DNA of 64,000 nucleotides from Roseomonas sp. (GTDB taxonomy: Bacteria; Pseudomonadota; Alphaproteobacteria; Acetobacterales; Acetobacteraceae), in assembly GCA_020249775.1 (NCBI GenBank), contig JADCFA010000025.1:1-64000 (forward strand). The letters are read 5' to 3'. The position numbers and the translations under genes are program-made. The notes beneath the pieces are model-generated. The model had not been told where the DNA came from, did not search any database, and worked only from the letters and a program-made list of their open reading frames with translations. Below, in pieces: positions 9,814 through 17,799 of this stretch (positions within the stretch are counted from its first letter, which is position 1; each line of letters opens with the position of its first letter).

Positions 9814-10707
9814 TCACAGCCCCAGCCCCGGCACCAGCAAGCCTTCCAGCATCCGCCTTCTCTCGGGCGGGATCGCCACCGCCTTGCGTGCCTTGAGGTC
9901 AAAGCTGACGCCCACCGCTTCCGCCGCCGCCACCGGCGCGCCAGTCACCCCATCATGCAGCAAATGCGTCCAGGTCGTGGTTTTCTCACCCAAGGCGCGC
10001 AGGCCGCTGCGGATGATCAGTAAATCGCCAATCCGCATCGGTTGCAGATAGACCAACCGATATTCCAAGGCGGCGCTGCCAAGCCCTTCTTCCCGCGCGC
10101 CAAGCTCCGCCCCCGGAAAGCGCAGATTGGGCACGCCATCCCAAATGCGCGAGATCACCACATCCGGGCGCATCAGCCCGGCGCGGTCACAATCCTCCGC
10201 CCGGATGGCGCCGATATAGGCATCGGTTAGGCCCAAGGCGGCGGCGCCGGCGGCATCGGGCAGCGGGCGGATGGGATCAAACGGCAGCCCGCGCGGCCCG
10301 GCGTGATCCGGCAGGGTGGTGGCCAGGCCGGCGATTTTCTCATCCAGCCCCGCCGGCAGCGGCAGTTCAGCGCCCGAGGCCGGGTCGCGCAATGCAATAT
10401 CCGAAACCAGCGCGGCCGAGGCCACCCCCGTGCCGCTATTCCTGATTTCCACATAGGCGCGCAGCCGATCCCCTTTGCGCGCGACGATGCCGCCGAAAAT
10501 CGTAAACGGCGTCCCCGCCGCCATTTCGCGCAAAAAGCGAATATGCTGATCCACCGGCACAAAAAACCCGCGATCCGGCGTGATGCCGAGTGCCAGCGCC
10601 AGCCAGGCCAGCCCATCCCCCGCGCGGGCAAGGTAATGGCGTACATTCATATGCCCCATCACATCGCACTCGCCGCTTTGCACGCTGCCCTTGCCGATCA
10701 CGATCAT
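9814..10707 (-). CDS. double hotdog thioesterase-family protein
   Basis: About 297 residues with two hotdog-like halves. The first carries the acyl-CoA thioesterase signature ECDVMGHMNVRHYLARAGD; the second (from about residue 150) repeats a related fold with DVVISRIWDGVPN. The ATG at 10707 is preferred because longer readings would cross the 52-bp palindrome and nearly reach the divergent gene. It is first in a leftward transcript with the LLM monooxygenase (four-base overlap if that gene uses its GTG), nitroreductase and isocitrate-lyase-like genes. It may hydrolyse a CoA ester formed in that pathway. Confidence 0.7.
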   Translation of the reverse strand: MIVIGKGSVQSGECDVMGHMNVRHYLARAGDGLAWLALALGITPDRGFFVPVDQHIRFLREMAAGTPFTIFGGIVARKGDRLRAYVEIRNSGTGVASAALVSDIALRDPASGAELPLPAGLDEKIAGLATTLPDHAGPRGLPFDPIRPLPDAAGAAALGLTDAYIGAIRAEDCDRAGLMRPDVVISRIWDGVPNLRFPGAELGAREEGLGSAALEYRLVYLQPMRIGDLLIIRSGLRALGEKTTTWTHLLHDGVTGAPVAAAEAVGVSFDLKARKAVAIPPERRRMLEGLLVPGLGL

Positions 10708-10768
10708 GGAATCACCCCTGGGAACCGCCCGCAGAACACCCTGCCCGGCCCTGCAACGCAACCCAAGA

Positions 10769-10820
10769 TTTGGTCGCATTTTCCGAGCCGCCAGGTGAGT
10801 CCACCTGGCTTGAAAATGCT
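10769..10820 (+). repeat. 52-bp quasi-palindromic intergenic repeat, copy 1
   Basis: The unit runs from TTTGGTCGCATTTTCC to CTTGAAAATGCT. Inside it GCATTTTC pairs with GAAAATGC and GCCAGGTG pairs with CACCTGGC, giving a two-step hairpin. A copy in the opposite orientation lies at 11963-12014 and matches at 49 of 52 positions. The pair flanks the LLM monooxygenase gene exactly, one in its 5' spacer and one starting at its stop codon. It resembles a REP/BIME-type element. Confidence 0.85.
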
Positions 10821-10885
10821 CCAGGGCTTGAGCCCGCCCGAAACTCGGCGCAGCATACCCGAAAGCAAAAGGAAGGAACCGCGCC

Positions 10886-11962
10886 ATGGATGTCGGTATT
10901 TTCAACCTCATGGGTTATCGCAATCGCGGCGTGCCCACGGCCGCGATCTATGACCAGACCATCGCCCAGGTGAAGGCCGCGGAAGCCGCCGGCTTCAACA
11001 TCGCCTGGTTCGCCGAGCATCATTTCTCCAACTACTGCGTCTGCCCTTCGCCGCTGATGATGCTGGCGCGGCTGGCGGGCGAGACTTCACGGATCAAACT
11101 CGCTTCCGGCGTGGTGATTGTGCCGCTCTATCACCCTTCCCGCCTGATTGCCGAAATCGGCATGGTGGATTCGCTGACGCATGGGCGCCTGGTTCTTGGC
11201 GTTGGGAGCGGGTATCAGCCTTATGAGTTTGAACGCTTCGATGCATCCCTTCAGGAAGCGCCGCACCGCTTGCTGGAAGTGATGGCCATGATGGAGAAGG
11301 CCTTTGCCGGCGAGACCTTTTCGCATGAGGGCGAATATTATTCCCTGCCGCAAACCCATATCGCGCCCCGCCCCGCCGGCAAGCTGCCGGAGATTTGGGT
11401 GGCCGGCGACAACCCCGATCTGCATCGCTACGCGGCGCAGCGCGACTGCGTGGTGATGGTAACACCGCGCCACTTCACCCCTGCCCTTTTGGCCGCCGCG
11501 CGCCGGCGCTTTGAAGATATCTGGCGCGCCGCCGGCAAAGCGCCCGAGGCGCTGCGCTTCGGCGCCATGCGCCCCTTCTGCGTGACGGATGACAAGGCCG
11601 AAGCCATGGCCTTTTTGGAAAACGCCCGCTGGCAAATCCGCCTGTCACAAAGCCTGCGCCGCAAGGAACAGGAAATGGATGGCGGCTTGCTGGTGGAAAA
11701 AACCTGGGAAGGCGAACCAAGCCTGGAAGAAATGGGGTCCTTCATGCTGGTGGGCGATGCCGATACGGTGGCCGCCCGCATGGCCGCCGAAATCCGCGCC
11801 GCCAGCCCCTGCCATTATTTGCTGCAAATGCAGATTGGCGACCTGCCGCCCGCCATCGCCATGAACACCATCAAGGCGTGGGAGGGCGCCATCCGCCCCC
11901 GCCTGGAACGCGAATTCGGCCCGCTGGACCGGATTGGGGTGCCGGTGCCGGCTGCGGCGTGA
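10886..11962 (+). CDS. LLM-class flavin-dependent oxidoreductase (luciferase-like)
   Basis: 358-residue TIM-barrel flavoprotein related to bacterial luciferase and alkanal monooxygenases. Conserved features are FNIAWFAEHHFSNYC near residues 38-51, SGVVIVPLYHP, and LVLGVGSGYQPYEFERF in the flavin phosphate region. The start has AAGGAAGGAA upstream. The gene stands alone between two inverted 52-bp repeats and diverges from the thioesterase operon, which encodes a second LLM enzyme of a different branch. The substrate is not identifiable. Confidence 0.85.
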   Translation: MDVGIFNLMGYRNRGVPTAAIYDQTIAQVKAAEAAGFNIAWFAEHHFSNYCVCPSPLMMLARLAGETSRIKLASGVVIVPLYHPSRLIAEIGMVDSLTHGRLVLGVGSGYQPYEFERFDASLQEAPHRLLEVMAMMEKAFAGETFSHEGEYYSLPQTHIAPRPAGKLPEIWVAGDNPDLHRYAAQRDCVVMVTPRHFTPALLAAARRRFEDIWRAAGKAPEALRFGAMRPFCVTDDKAEAMAFLENARWQIRLSQSLRRKEQEMDGGLLVEKTWEGEPSLEEMGSFMLVGDADTVAARMAAEIRAASPCHYLLQMQIGDLPPAIAMNTIKAWEGAIRPRLEREFGPLDRIGVPVPAAA

Positions 11963-12014
11963 AGCATTTTCAAGCCAGGTGGCTTCACCTGGCGACTCGG
12001 AAAATGCGACCAAA
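11963..12014 (-). repeat. 52-bp quasi-palindromic intergenic repeat, copy 2 (inverted)
   Basis: This is the reverse complement of copy 1 at 10769-10820 with three mismatches. It begins directly after the TGA of the LLM gene, so in the transcript it would fold into a stable hairpin at the mRNA 3' end. It may act as a transcription terminator or RNA stabiliser besides being a repeat. Confidence 0.85.
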
Positions 12015-12021
12015 TAAAGCG

Positions 12022-12063
12022 TTAGAGGCTGGCTGCCGCATGCATGCGGCGGGCAGGCTCTAA
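12022..12063 (+). terminator. long imperfect hairpin after LLM gene
   Basis: TTAGAG at 12022-12027 pairs with CTCTAA at 12058-12063, and a perfect 16-base palindrome (GCCGCATG/CATGCGGC, 12035-12050) forms the centre. The 21-base arms match at 18 positions. It is followed by AT-rich sequence and probably ends the LLM transcript. A role as a protein-binding site is equally possible. Confidence 0.5.
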
Positions 12064-12108
12064 TTAAGCGCTTGACCCCCGCCCCCGCGATTTGGCACTG
12101 ATTCGGGC

Positions 12109-12393
12109 GTGGTGACGCTTGTTCCAGTCAGTCGCGGGGATGAAGATACGCTCTGGGCCGTTGTGGCAACCGTGGGGCGCAAAAGCCGCGTGGCCGAGGT
12201 TTTCCGTTCACGCTCCGCCGCGCTGAACGACCGCGACTGGCGCGACCAACAAGTGCGCGCCTACGCCGATTGGCTGATCCGCGCCAAACAACCCGTGCCA
12301 CATTATTCGGTGACACCCATCAAACGAAGTGACCTGCCGCGGAAATGGACGCCATTGCCGGCACTTGGGTTTTTGCGGGGGCAGATGGTGTGA
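12109..12393 (+). CDS. small hypothetical protein (94 aa)
   Basis: I do not recognise this protein. It starts at GTG and has no convincing ribosome-binding site. The composition nonetheless looks coding: a basic, helix-forming middle (RDQQVRAYADWLIRAKQ, about residues 45-61) followed by a conserved-looking tail with VTPIKRSDLPRKWTPLPALG. There is no signal peptide or membrane segment. It sits between a long hairpin and a pair of tandem hairpins and is not clearly in an operon with the TPR gene 160 bp downstream. It could be a non-coding shadow. Confidence 0.4.
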   Translation: MVTLVPVSRGDEDTLWAVVATVGRKSRVAEVFRSRSAALNDRDWRDQQVRAYADWLIRAKQPVPHYSVTPIKRSDLPRKWTPLPALGFLRGQMV

Positions 12394-12413
12394 GTGGGTG
12401 GTGGGGGCTTCAT

Positions 12414-12465
12414 GGAGGGGCGCTGCCCCTCCAAACCACCCCGCCAAAGGCCGGGGGGCCTTTGG
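12414..12465. repeat. tandem GC-rich hairpins upstream of TPR gene
   Basis: Two adjacent perfect inverted repeats: GGAGGGGC-gct-GCCCCTCC at 12414-12432 and CCAAAGGCC-gggg-GGCCTTTGG at 12444-12465, followed by AAACCGGGTTTTT. The second could terminate transcription rightward. The pair resembles hairpin arrays often seen between genes in GC-rich alphaproteobacteria. They occupy the spacer before the large TPR gene, so they may insulate it or be a mobile-type repeat. Confidence 0.6.
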
Positions 12466-12552
12466 AAACCGGGTTTTTGGGGTGCGCCATCCGCGTCTTG
12501 AATTTTCGGTGCGGCAGCATCACGATATCAATGGGCAAGGCGGGGGGCCTTT

Positions 12553-15108
12553 ATGGCACAAGGTGGCCTAGGGTCATTATGGGGGGCAATACTTGGCGCC
12601 TTTGGTGCCGGGCCGGCCAGTGGCACGATAGGAGCCATAACCGGCGAAGCGCTTGAAGCCTTCCTAGGCCCGTCATTGGACGAGGCCAAACTATACGCCG
12701 AAGCCTATATCGATACACCCAACAACCATGATTTGGAACGCAGCCTGCGCTTCGCCGCGCTTTTGGCCTGCCTTCATTTGATCCTTGAGCAAAAGAGTCA
12801 CGAGGAAGGTGATGCCGCTGTGGAACGCGGCAAGCCGCGAGACACTTTCTGCCCAGCCGCGCGCAAATGGGTACATGGTCAGCTTCGTGCCCTTGGCCAA
12901 GTGCAGGATGGCGCGCATCGGGAAAGCGTCGCCACTTACCAGGCAAGCCTGAATACCGCCCTGGCATCGCAACCCGATCCGCGAGATGCGGCGCGCGCTG
13001 CGGAAGACCGAAAAACTGCCGAAGAGGATATTTGGCAGGAACTCGTAGATGCCCTGCCTAACGAGCAATTTCCAACCGACTTCGAAGCCCGCTTCAAGGG
13101 CGAAGGCGGCCATGGCTGGTTCGGCTATTTCATCATTTTTCTGCGCGAGGCACTGAAGAACCAAGACAATGCACGCCATGCGTTTTTCATTGGCGGGCTG
13201 TCTGATTTGCAGAATGCCGTTACGCGGATTGAAGAATCGCAGGCGCGGCTTGAGGCAAAGGTGGATCAGCTGCCAAGCGCGCAGGAAAATGTGCAAGCAC
13301 TCATGGCCGCTCTTGGCCAAAGCGGCGTTCTTGCGCGCGTCGAGGCTCAAGGCTTGGCTGAACGCTTCATCTTCAGCTTGGCCGCACGCCTGAATCCGGA
13401 AACAGCGAGAAATCTTGAGCAGGCCCAAAGGGAAATTGAGGCCGCAGTGGACATCGCTCTTGATATTCAGAGGCGCGGTCTGAGCCCAGGCTCCAATGAG
13501 GATGCATTCATCACCCAGGTCCTTGCCGAGGTCGCGCGGCGCAATCAGGAAGGCAGTCTTGATGCCGGCGCGGCGGCGGTTGATGCGGGTTTGGCCCAAC
13601 TTGCTCAACTGGAAAACGCCCAGCGGGAGGAGTTGCGCCGCAACCGCATGACGCTACTTGAAGTTGGCATCGAGCAGGATTTGCTGCGCCGGGATGCATC
13701 AGCCGTTGCGAAACGCGTTGAAACACTGGTGGCCCTCGAAACTCCACACCGCCCAGCATGGGCACCGGCCTTTCGGAAGCGCTGGAATGGTTTTGATAAA
13801 CAAGGTCGCGACAAGGGATTCGATTTGGCGCTTGAAGTGGCCATCGCCATGTCTAGGCGCATGCTGGCCACAGCCGAAACAAAAGATGAGCGTGGCACAG
13901 CACTGAACCTTCTTGGCGGAGCACTCATCTCTCTCGGATTGCGCCAAACCGACACGGGGCTGTTGGAGCAAGCCATCACTGTCTTTCGCTCTGCAATCGA
14001 AGAGTACACTCGCGAAAGCGCTCCGGAAAACTGGGCTGGAACATACAACAATCTGGGCAAAGCCCTGTCTTGGCTGGGTGAGCGAGAGGCTGACACGGCG
14101 AAACTGAATGAAGCCATCGCCGCGTATCATGCCGCTCTTGAGGTGTTCACCCGCCAGCACAGTCCGCTCTATTGGGCCATGACGCAAAATAACCTTGGCA
14201 TTACGCTGCGCGTGCTCGGTGAGCGAGAGACAGGCACACTGCGCCTAGAGCAAGCTGTGATGGCCCATCAAGCAGCGCTCAAGGAGTACACACGCGACCG
14301 CGCGCCACTCGACTGGGCCTGGACGCAAAATAGCCTCGGCAATGCGCTGAAGACGCTTGGCGAACGGGAAGCTGGCACGGCACGACTAGAAGAGGCCAAC
14401 ACCGCCTATCGTTCGGCTCTCCAGGAATACACGCGAGAGCGTGTACCGCTTGATTGGGCTACTGCGCAAAGTAATCTTGCCAACGTTCTGCAAGAGCTCG
14501 CCGATCGGGACGGGGGTACGGCGCGGTTGGAAGAAGCCATCACCATCTATCGCGCAGTGCTGATGGAACGCACACTCGAACGCGTACCGCCGGACTGGGC
14601 CGCGACACAAATCAGTCTAGGCAATGCGTTGCGCAGACTCGGTGAGCGGGTGATTGGGACAGCCCCGTTTGAAGAGGCAGTCTTAGCATATCGCGAAGCA
14701 CTTAAGATTTTCACACGTGCGCATATGCCATTTAGGTGGGCCATGACACAGAGCAACCTCGGTACTATGCTATCGAAGCTCGGCGAGCGAGAGGCGGGCA
14801 CGGCGCGGCTGGTAGAAGCCGTCATTGCCTATCGCGCAGCGCTTGAGGAATTTATGCGTGCCCGTGCTCCACTGCACCGGGCCTTCTCAGAGCATGGGCT
14901 CGGCAATTGCCTCGCCACGCTGGCCGCGCGCAGTCCCGATGCTACCCCAGTCTTGGCTGAAGCCATCACCCATATGCAAAACGCCGTGGATGGCTATCGG
15001 CAGGTCGGTGACGAATATTGGGGTCCCATTGCCGAAAAACGCCTCGCCGAACTAAAAACGCAGGCGCAACTGCTCCACCACCCTCACCCCCTTCTCACCC
15101 CCCAATAA
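12553..15108 (+). CDS. large TPR-repeat protein with glycine-rich N-terminus, function unknown
   Basis: 851 residues in three parts. (1) Residues 4-38 are a Gly/Ala-rich hydrophobic stretch (LGSLWGAILGAFGAG and on) that looks like a glycine-zipper membrane segment. (2) Residues about 40-440 are helical: a W-F-x-Y-F-x-x-F-x-x-E-x-L motif at 189-201, a probable coiled coil at 215-240 and degenerate TPR-like helices from about 335. (3) Residues 445-820 are eight tandem units of exactly 47 residues with consensus W-A-x-T-Q-x-N-L-G-x-A-L-x-x-L-G-E-R-E-x-G-T-A-R-L-E-E-A. No NTPase, protease, TIR or nuclease motif is visible. In related bacterial proteins this repeat type commonly follows a signalling or effector domain, and similar helical N-terminal regions occur beside STAND NTPases. 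An immune or stress sensor is therefore a reasonable guess, not a finding. GGGGGG lies five bases before the ATG. Its end overlaps converging crcB by 25 bases. Confidence 0.75.
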   Translation: MAQGGLGSLWGAILGAFGAGPASGTIGAITGEALEAFLGPSLDEAKLYAEAYIDTPNNHDLERSLRFAALLACLHLILEQKSHEEGDAAVERGKPRDTFCPAARKWVHGQLRALGQVQDGAHRESVATYQASLNTALASQPDPRDAARAAEDRKTAEEDIWQELVDALPNEQFPTDFEARFKGEGGHGWFGYFIIFLREALKNQDNARHAFFIGGLSDLQNAVTRIEESQARLEAKVDQLPSAQENVQALMAALGQSGVLARVEAQGLAERFIFSLAARLNPETARNLEQAQREIEAAVDIALDIQRRGLSPGSNEDAFITQVLAEVARRNQEGSLDAGAAAVDAGLAQLAQLENAQREELRRNRMTLLEVGIEQDLLRRDASAVAKRVETLVALETPHRPAWAPAFRKRWNGFDKQGRDKGFDLALEVAIAMSRRMLATAETKDERGTALNLLGGALISLGLRQTDTGLLEQAITVFRSAIEEYTRESAPENWAGTYNNLGKALSWLGEREADTAKLNEAIAAYHAALEVFTRQHSPLYWAMTQNNLGITLRVLGERETGTLRLEQAVMAHQAALKEYTRDRAPLDWAWTQNSLGNALKTLGEREAGTARLEEANTAYRSALQEYTRERVPLDWATAQSNLANVLQELADRDGGTARLEEAITIYRAVLMERTLERVPPDWAATQISLGNALRRLGERVIGTAPFEEAVLAYREALKIFTRAHMPFRWAMTQSNLGTMLSKLGEREAGTARLVEAVIAYRAALEEFMRARAPLHRAFSEHGLGNCLATLAARSPDATPVLAEAITHMQNAVDGYRQVGDEYWGPIAEKRLAELKTQAQLLHHPHPLLTPQ

Positions 15109-15458
15109 CAAACCCCAAACGCCGCCAGGCCCCCCAGCACCGAAGCCGCCACATAAACCACCGCCAACCACGGCGCCCTTTCCCACAGCACGCCGGTTTC
15201 CAGTGAAAAGGCGGAAAAAGTCGTAAAACCGCCAAGCAGGCCCGTCACCAGCAATAGCCGCGCCTCACCGGAAATACCCAGCGCGCCAAACACGCCAATC
15301 AGCGCGCTGCCGATGATATTCACCGCCAGCGTCCCCCAGGGAAAGCCCGTGCCAAACAGCACCACACCCGCGTGGGAAACCAGGTAGCGCAGCACGGAAC
15401 CCGCGGCGCCACCCAGCGCCACCAGCAGCAAGGACAAGGGCGAAAATGCTGTGCCCAT
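15084..15458 (-). CDS. crcB: fluoride ion channel CrcB
   Basis: Small dual-topology membrane channel that exports fluoride. The 124 residues hold four membrane segments and the family signature GGFTTFSAFSLE near residues 74-85, with the polar NIIGS motif in the second helix. Its ATG overlaps the rarA stop (ATGA), so expression is tied to rarA; no fluoride riboswitch is expected or seen before it. The 3' end overlaps the converging TPR gene by 25 bases. Confidence 0.93.
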   Translation of the reverse strand: MGTAFSPLSLLLVALGGAAGSVLRYLVSHAGVVLFGTGFPWGTLAVNIIGSALIGVFGALGISGEARLLLVTGLLGGFTTFSAFSLETGVLWERAPWLAVVYVAASVLGGLAAFGVCYWGVRRG

Positions 15459-16792
15459 CAGCGTTTCCTTTTGCGGCGCAGTTCCGCGAAGCGCGCCAGG
15501 CGCTCGGCAATCGCGGCCTCAGCCCCGCGATCGGTCGGGCGATAGAAAACGCGCCTTCCCATTTCCTCGGGGAAGTAATCCTGGCCGGAAAAGCCGCCCT
15601 CAGCCTCATGGTCATAGGCATAGCCGGCGCCATAGCCGATTTCCTGCATCAGCTTCGTCGGTGCATTCAAAATGTGCTTGGGCGGCATCAGGCTGCCGGT
15701 TTCCCGCGCGGCGCGCATCGCTTCCCCAAAGGCCAGATAAACCGCGTTGGATTTCGGCGCGGTCGCCAAATGCACCACAAGCTGCGCCAGCGCCAATTCG
15801 CCCTCCGGTGAGCCCATCCGCTCAAATGTTTCCCAGGCGGCGATGGCCAGCGGCAGCGCGCGCGGGTCGGCCATGCCGATATCCTCGGCCGCGAAGCGCG
15901 TCAGGCGCCGGGCCATGTAACGCGGGTCCTCACCACCCGTCAGCATGCGCGCAAACCAGTAAAGCGCCGCATCGGGGTCTGATCCGCGCATGGATTTATG
16001 CAGCGCGGAGATCAGATTGTAATGTTCCTCGCGGTCCTTGTCGTAAAGTGCGGCACGTTTCGCGAGCAAGGCTGAAAGCCCGGCGGGATCAAGCGGAGGT
16101 GTCGCTTCAGGCAGGGCGAATAATTGCTCGGCCATGTTCAGCCCGTAGCGGCCATCGCCATCCGCCATGGCGCGCAGCGTGGCGCGCGCTTCGGGGGAAA
16201 CGGGCAGGGCGCGGCCCATCAGCGCTTCGGCGCGGGTCAGCAGCAATTCAAGCGCGGCATCATCCAGGCGCTTCAGCACCAGCACCTGGCAGCGGGACAG
16301 AAGGGCGCCGTTCAGTGCGAAGGATGGGTTTTCCGTGGTGGCGCCAACCAGCGTCACGGTGCCGTCTTCCACCACGGGCAGAAAGCCATCCTGTTGCGCG
16401 CGGTTGAAGCGGTGGATTTCATCCACGAAAAGCAGCGTGCCTTGGCCGTTGGATCTGCGCGCGCGGGCTTCCTCAAAAGCGCGCTTCAAATCCGCCACGC
16501 CGGAAAACACGGCGGAAAGCGCGGTGAAGCGCAGCCCCGCCGCTTCCGACAGCAAGCGCGCAATGGTGGTTTTGCCCACCCCTGGCGGCCCCCATAGGAT
16601 CAGGGAAGCCAAGGAACCGCGCGCCAACATGCGCGAAAGGCTGCCTTCCTCACCCAGCAGATGATCCTGGCCCACAACCTCGGCCAAACTGGCAGGGCGG
16701 AGCCTATCGGCCAGCGGGCGCGCGCCTTCGGTGGGCGCGGCGGCGGGCTCTGGCGCGCCGAACAGGTCAGGGGTGGCGGGGGCGCGGGCCAT
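15458..16792 (-). CDS. rarA: replication-associated recombination protein A (RarA/MgsA)
   Basis: AAA+ clamp-loader-like ATPase that acts at stalled replication forks. Walker A is WGPPGVGKTT, Walker B is LLFVDEIHRFN, sensor 1 is GATTENPSF, and the C-terminal tetramerisation part has KSMRGSDPDAALYW and the late motif EEMGRRVFYRPTDRG. 444 residues is the usual length. The gene starts eight bases after the cyclase gene and overlaps crcB, giving a cyclase-rarA-crcB transcript. The rarA-crcB pairing is common in alphaproteobacteria. Confidence 0.95.
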   Translation of the reverse strand: MARAPATPDLFGAPEPAAAPTEGARPLADRLRPASLAEVVGQDHLLGEEGSLSRMLARGSLASLILWGPPGVGKTTIARLLSEAAGLRFTALSAVFSGVADLKRAFEEARARRSNGQGTLLFVDEIHRFNRAQQDGFLPVVEDGTVTLVGATTENPSFALNGALLSRCQVLVLKRLDDAALELLLTRAEALMGRALPVSPEARATLRAMADGDGRYGLNMAEQLFALPEATPPLDPAGLSALLAKRAALYDKDREEHYNLISALHKSMRGSDPDAALYWFARMLTGGEDPRYMARRLTRFAAEDIGMADPRALPLAIAAWETFERMGSPEGELALAQLVVHLATAPKSNAVYLAFGEAMRAARETGSLMPPKHILNAPTKLMQEIGYGAGYAYDHEAEGGFSGQDYFPEEMGRRVFYRPTDRGAEAAIAERLARFAELRRKRKR

Positions 16793-16800
16793 GGGGCGGT

Positions 16801-17787
16801 TCAGCGGATCGCCAGCGCATTGCCGGGGCTGCCAATGCCGCCGCGATGGTTAAGGGGCGCGGCGGTGAAAAACGCCGTGTAGCGGCCGGTCGCGGCGCTG
16901 TCCTCGGCGAGCGCTTCGAAATCGAAGAACTCGCCCAGGCACAAGCCAAGCCGGGCGATGGCGAGATGGAGCGCGGGCTTCCAGGGGAATATCGGCCAGG
17001 CTTCGACTGTGGGGTTATCGGCGGCGACCGCGGCAATGCCCTGGTCCCAAAGAAAGCGCCACATGCCTTCCCCGCCATCCAGGCCAGAATAGTCGCGCGC
17101 GCCGGCTTCGCCTTGGATCAGCAGGTGGCGGGCATCGGCATCCGGCGCGGCACGGAAGGCCGTCAGCCAGCCGGTGCGCACCAGCAGGATATCGCCGGGG
17201 CGGAGCGTGACACCTTGCGCCATGAGGCAGGCGGCAAGGTCCTCGGCGGTGGCGCGCTGGCCTCCCATGGCGCCCCAATCGCGCCCGGTGCGGGCGAAAT
17301 GCCGCGCAAGGTCTGCCAGCACCGCGCGGCCGGCGATGCCGTGGGCGAGCGCCTTGTCTATGCCGTTGCGGCTTTGCGGGCCATGCACAATGGCAGATAG
17401 CGGCGCGTGATTGTAGAAACCATGGGTGGCGTCAGCGAAATGCGAAAGCCCATCCCATTGCGTGCTGCCTTGCAGCCAGAAGCCATCAAGCTTGTCATCG
17501 CGCGTGATGCGGCCGGGGTGGTCTTCACTCACCATCACGGGCTTGGGTGCGGCGCGTCGGCGATGGGCGCCTTCATGCGCGGCGCCGAAGGGCTCGTCCA
17601 GCGGCAGGTTCACGTTGAAGCGCTGTCCCGCGCGGATTTCATCGCGGGCGGCGGCGACGGTGGCGTCCGTGATGCGGTTCAGCGTGCCGATCTGGTCATC
17701 CGGGCCCCAAACGCCCCAGGAAAGCGGCAGGCCGGTGGGATCGCCCTCGGGGCGCGGAAGGTCATCATAGCGCGGTGGAGTCTTCAT
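16801..17787 (-). CDS. cyclase-family (kynurenine-formamidase-like) metal hydrolase
   Basis: 328-residue member of the PF04199 'putative cyclase' family, which includes bacterial kynurenine formamidase and isatin hydrolase. The canonical H-x-G-T-H-x-D metal motif is replaced by GSTQWDGLSHF (about residues 107-117). This variant occurs in a recognisable subgroup, but it changes the first metal ligands. Other conserved parts are LRPGDILLVRTGW and the AADNPTVE motif. It diverges from the Bug-type binding protein gene and precedes rarA. Confidence 0.75.
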   Translation of the reverse strand: MKTPPRYDDLPRPEGDPTGLPLSWGVWGPDDQIGTLNRITDATVAAARDEIRAGQRFNVNLPLDEPFGAAHEGAHRRRAAPKPVMVSEDHPGRITRDDKLDGFWLQGSTQWDGLSHFADATHGFYNHAPLSAIVHGPQSRNGIDKALAHGIAGRAVLADLARHFARTGRDWGAMGGQRATAEDLAACLMAQGVTLRPGDILLVRTGWLTAFRAAPDADARHLLIQGEAGARDYSGLDGGEGMWRFLWDQGIAAVAADNPTVEAWPIFPWKPALHLAIARLGLCLGEFFDFEALAEDSAATGRYTAFFTAAPLNHRGGIGSPGNALAIR

Positions 17788-17799
17788 GGTGGCAGTCTA

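Noticed and set aside
10708-10911. Longer N-terminus for the thioesterase-family protein
   Set aside because: The added 68 codons translate the 52-bp palindrome and approach the divergent LLM gene; the hotdog motif begins right after the shorter start.
13882-15015. Regular 141-bp repeats considered as a CRISPR or satellite array
   Set aside because: The repeats are in frame, have no constant spacer-repeat pattern and translate to TPR units.
15459-15470. Possible fluoride riboswitch before crcB
   Set aside because: crcB starts on the rarA stop codon, so there is no room for a leader; the upstream sequence is coding.
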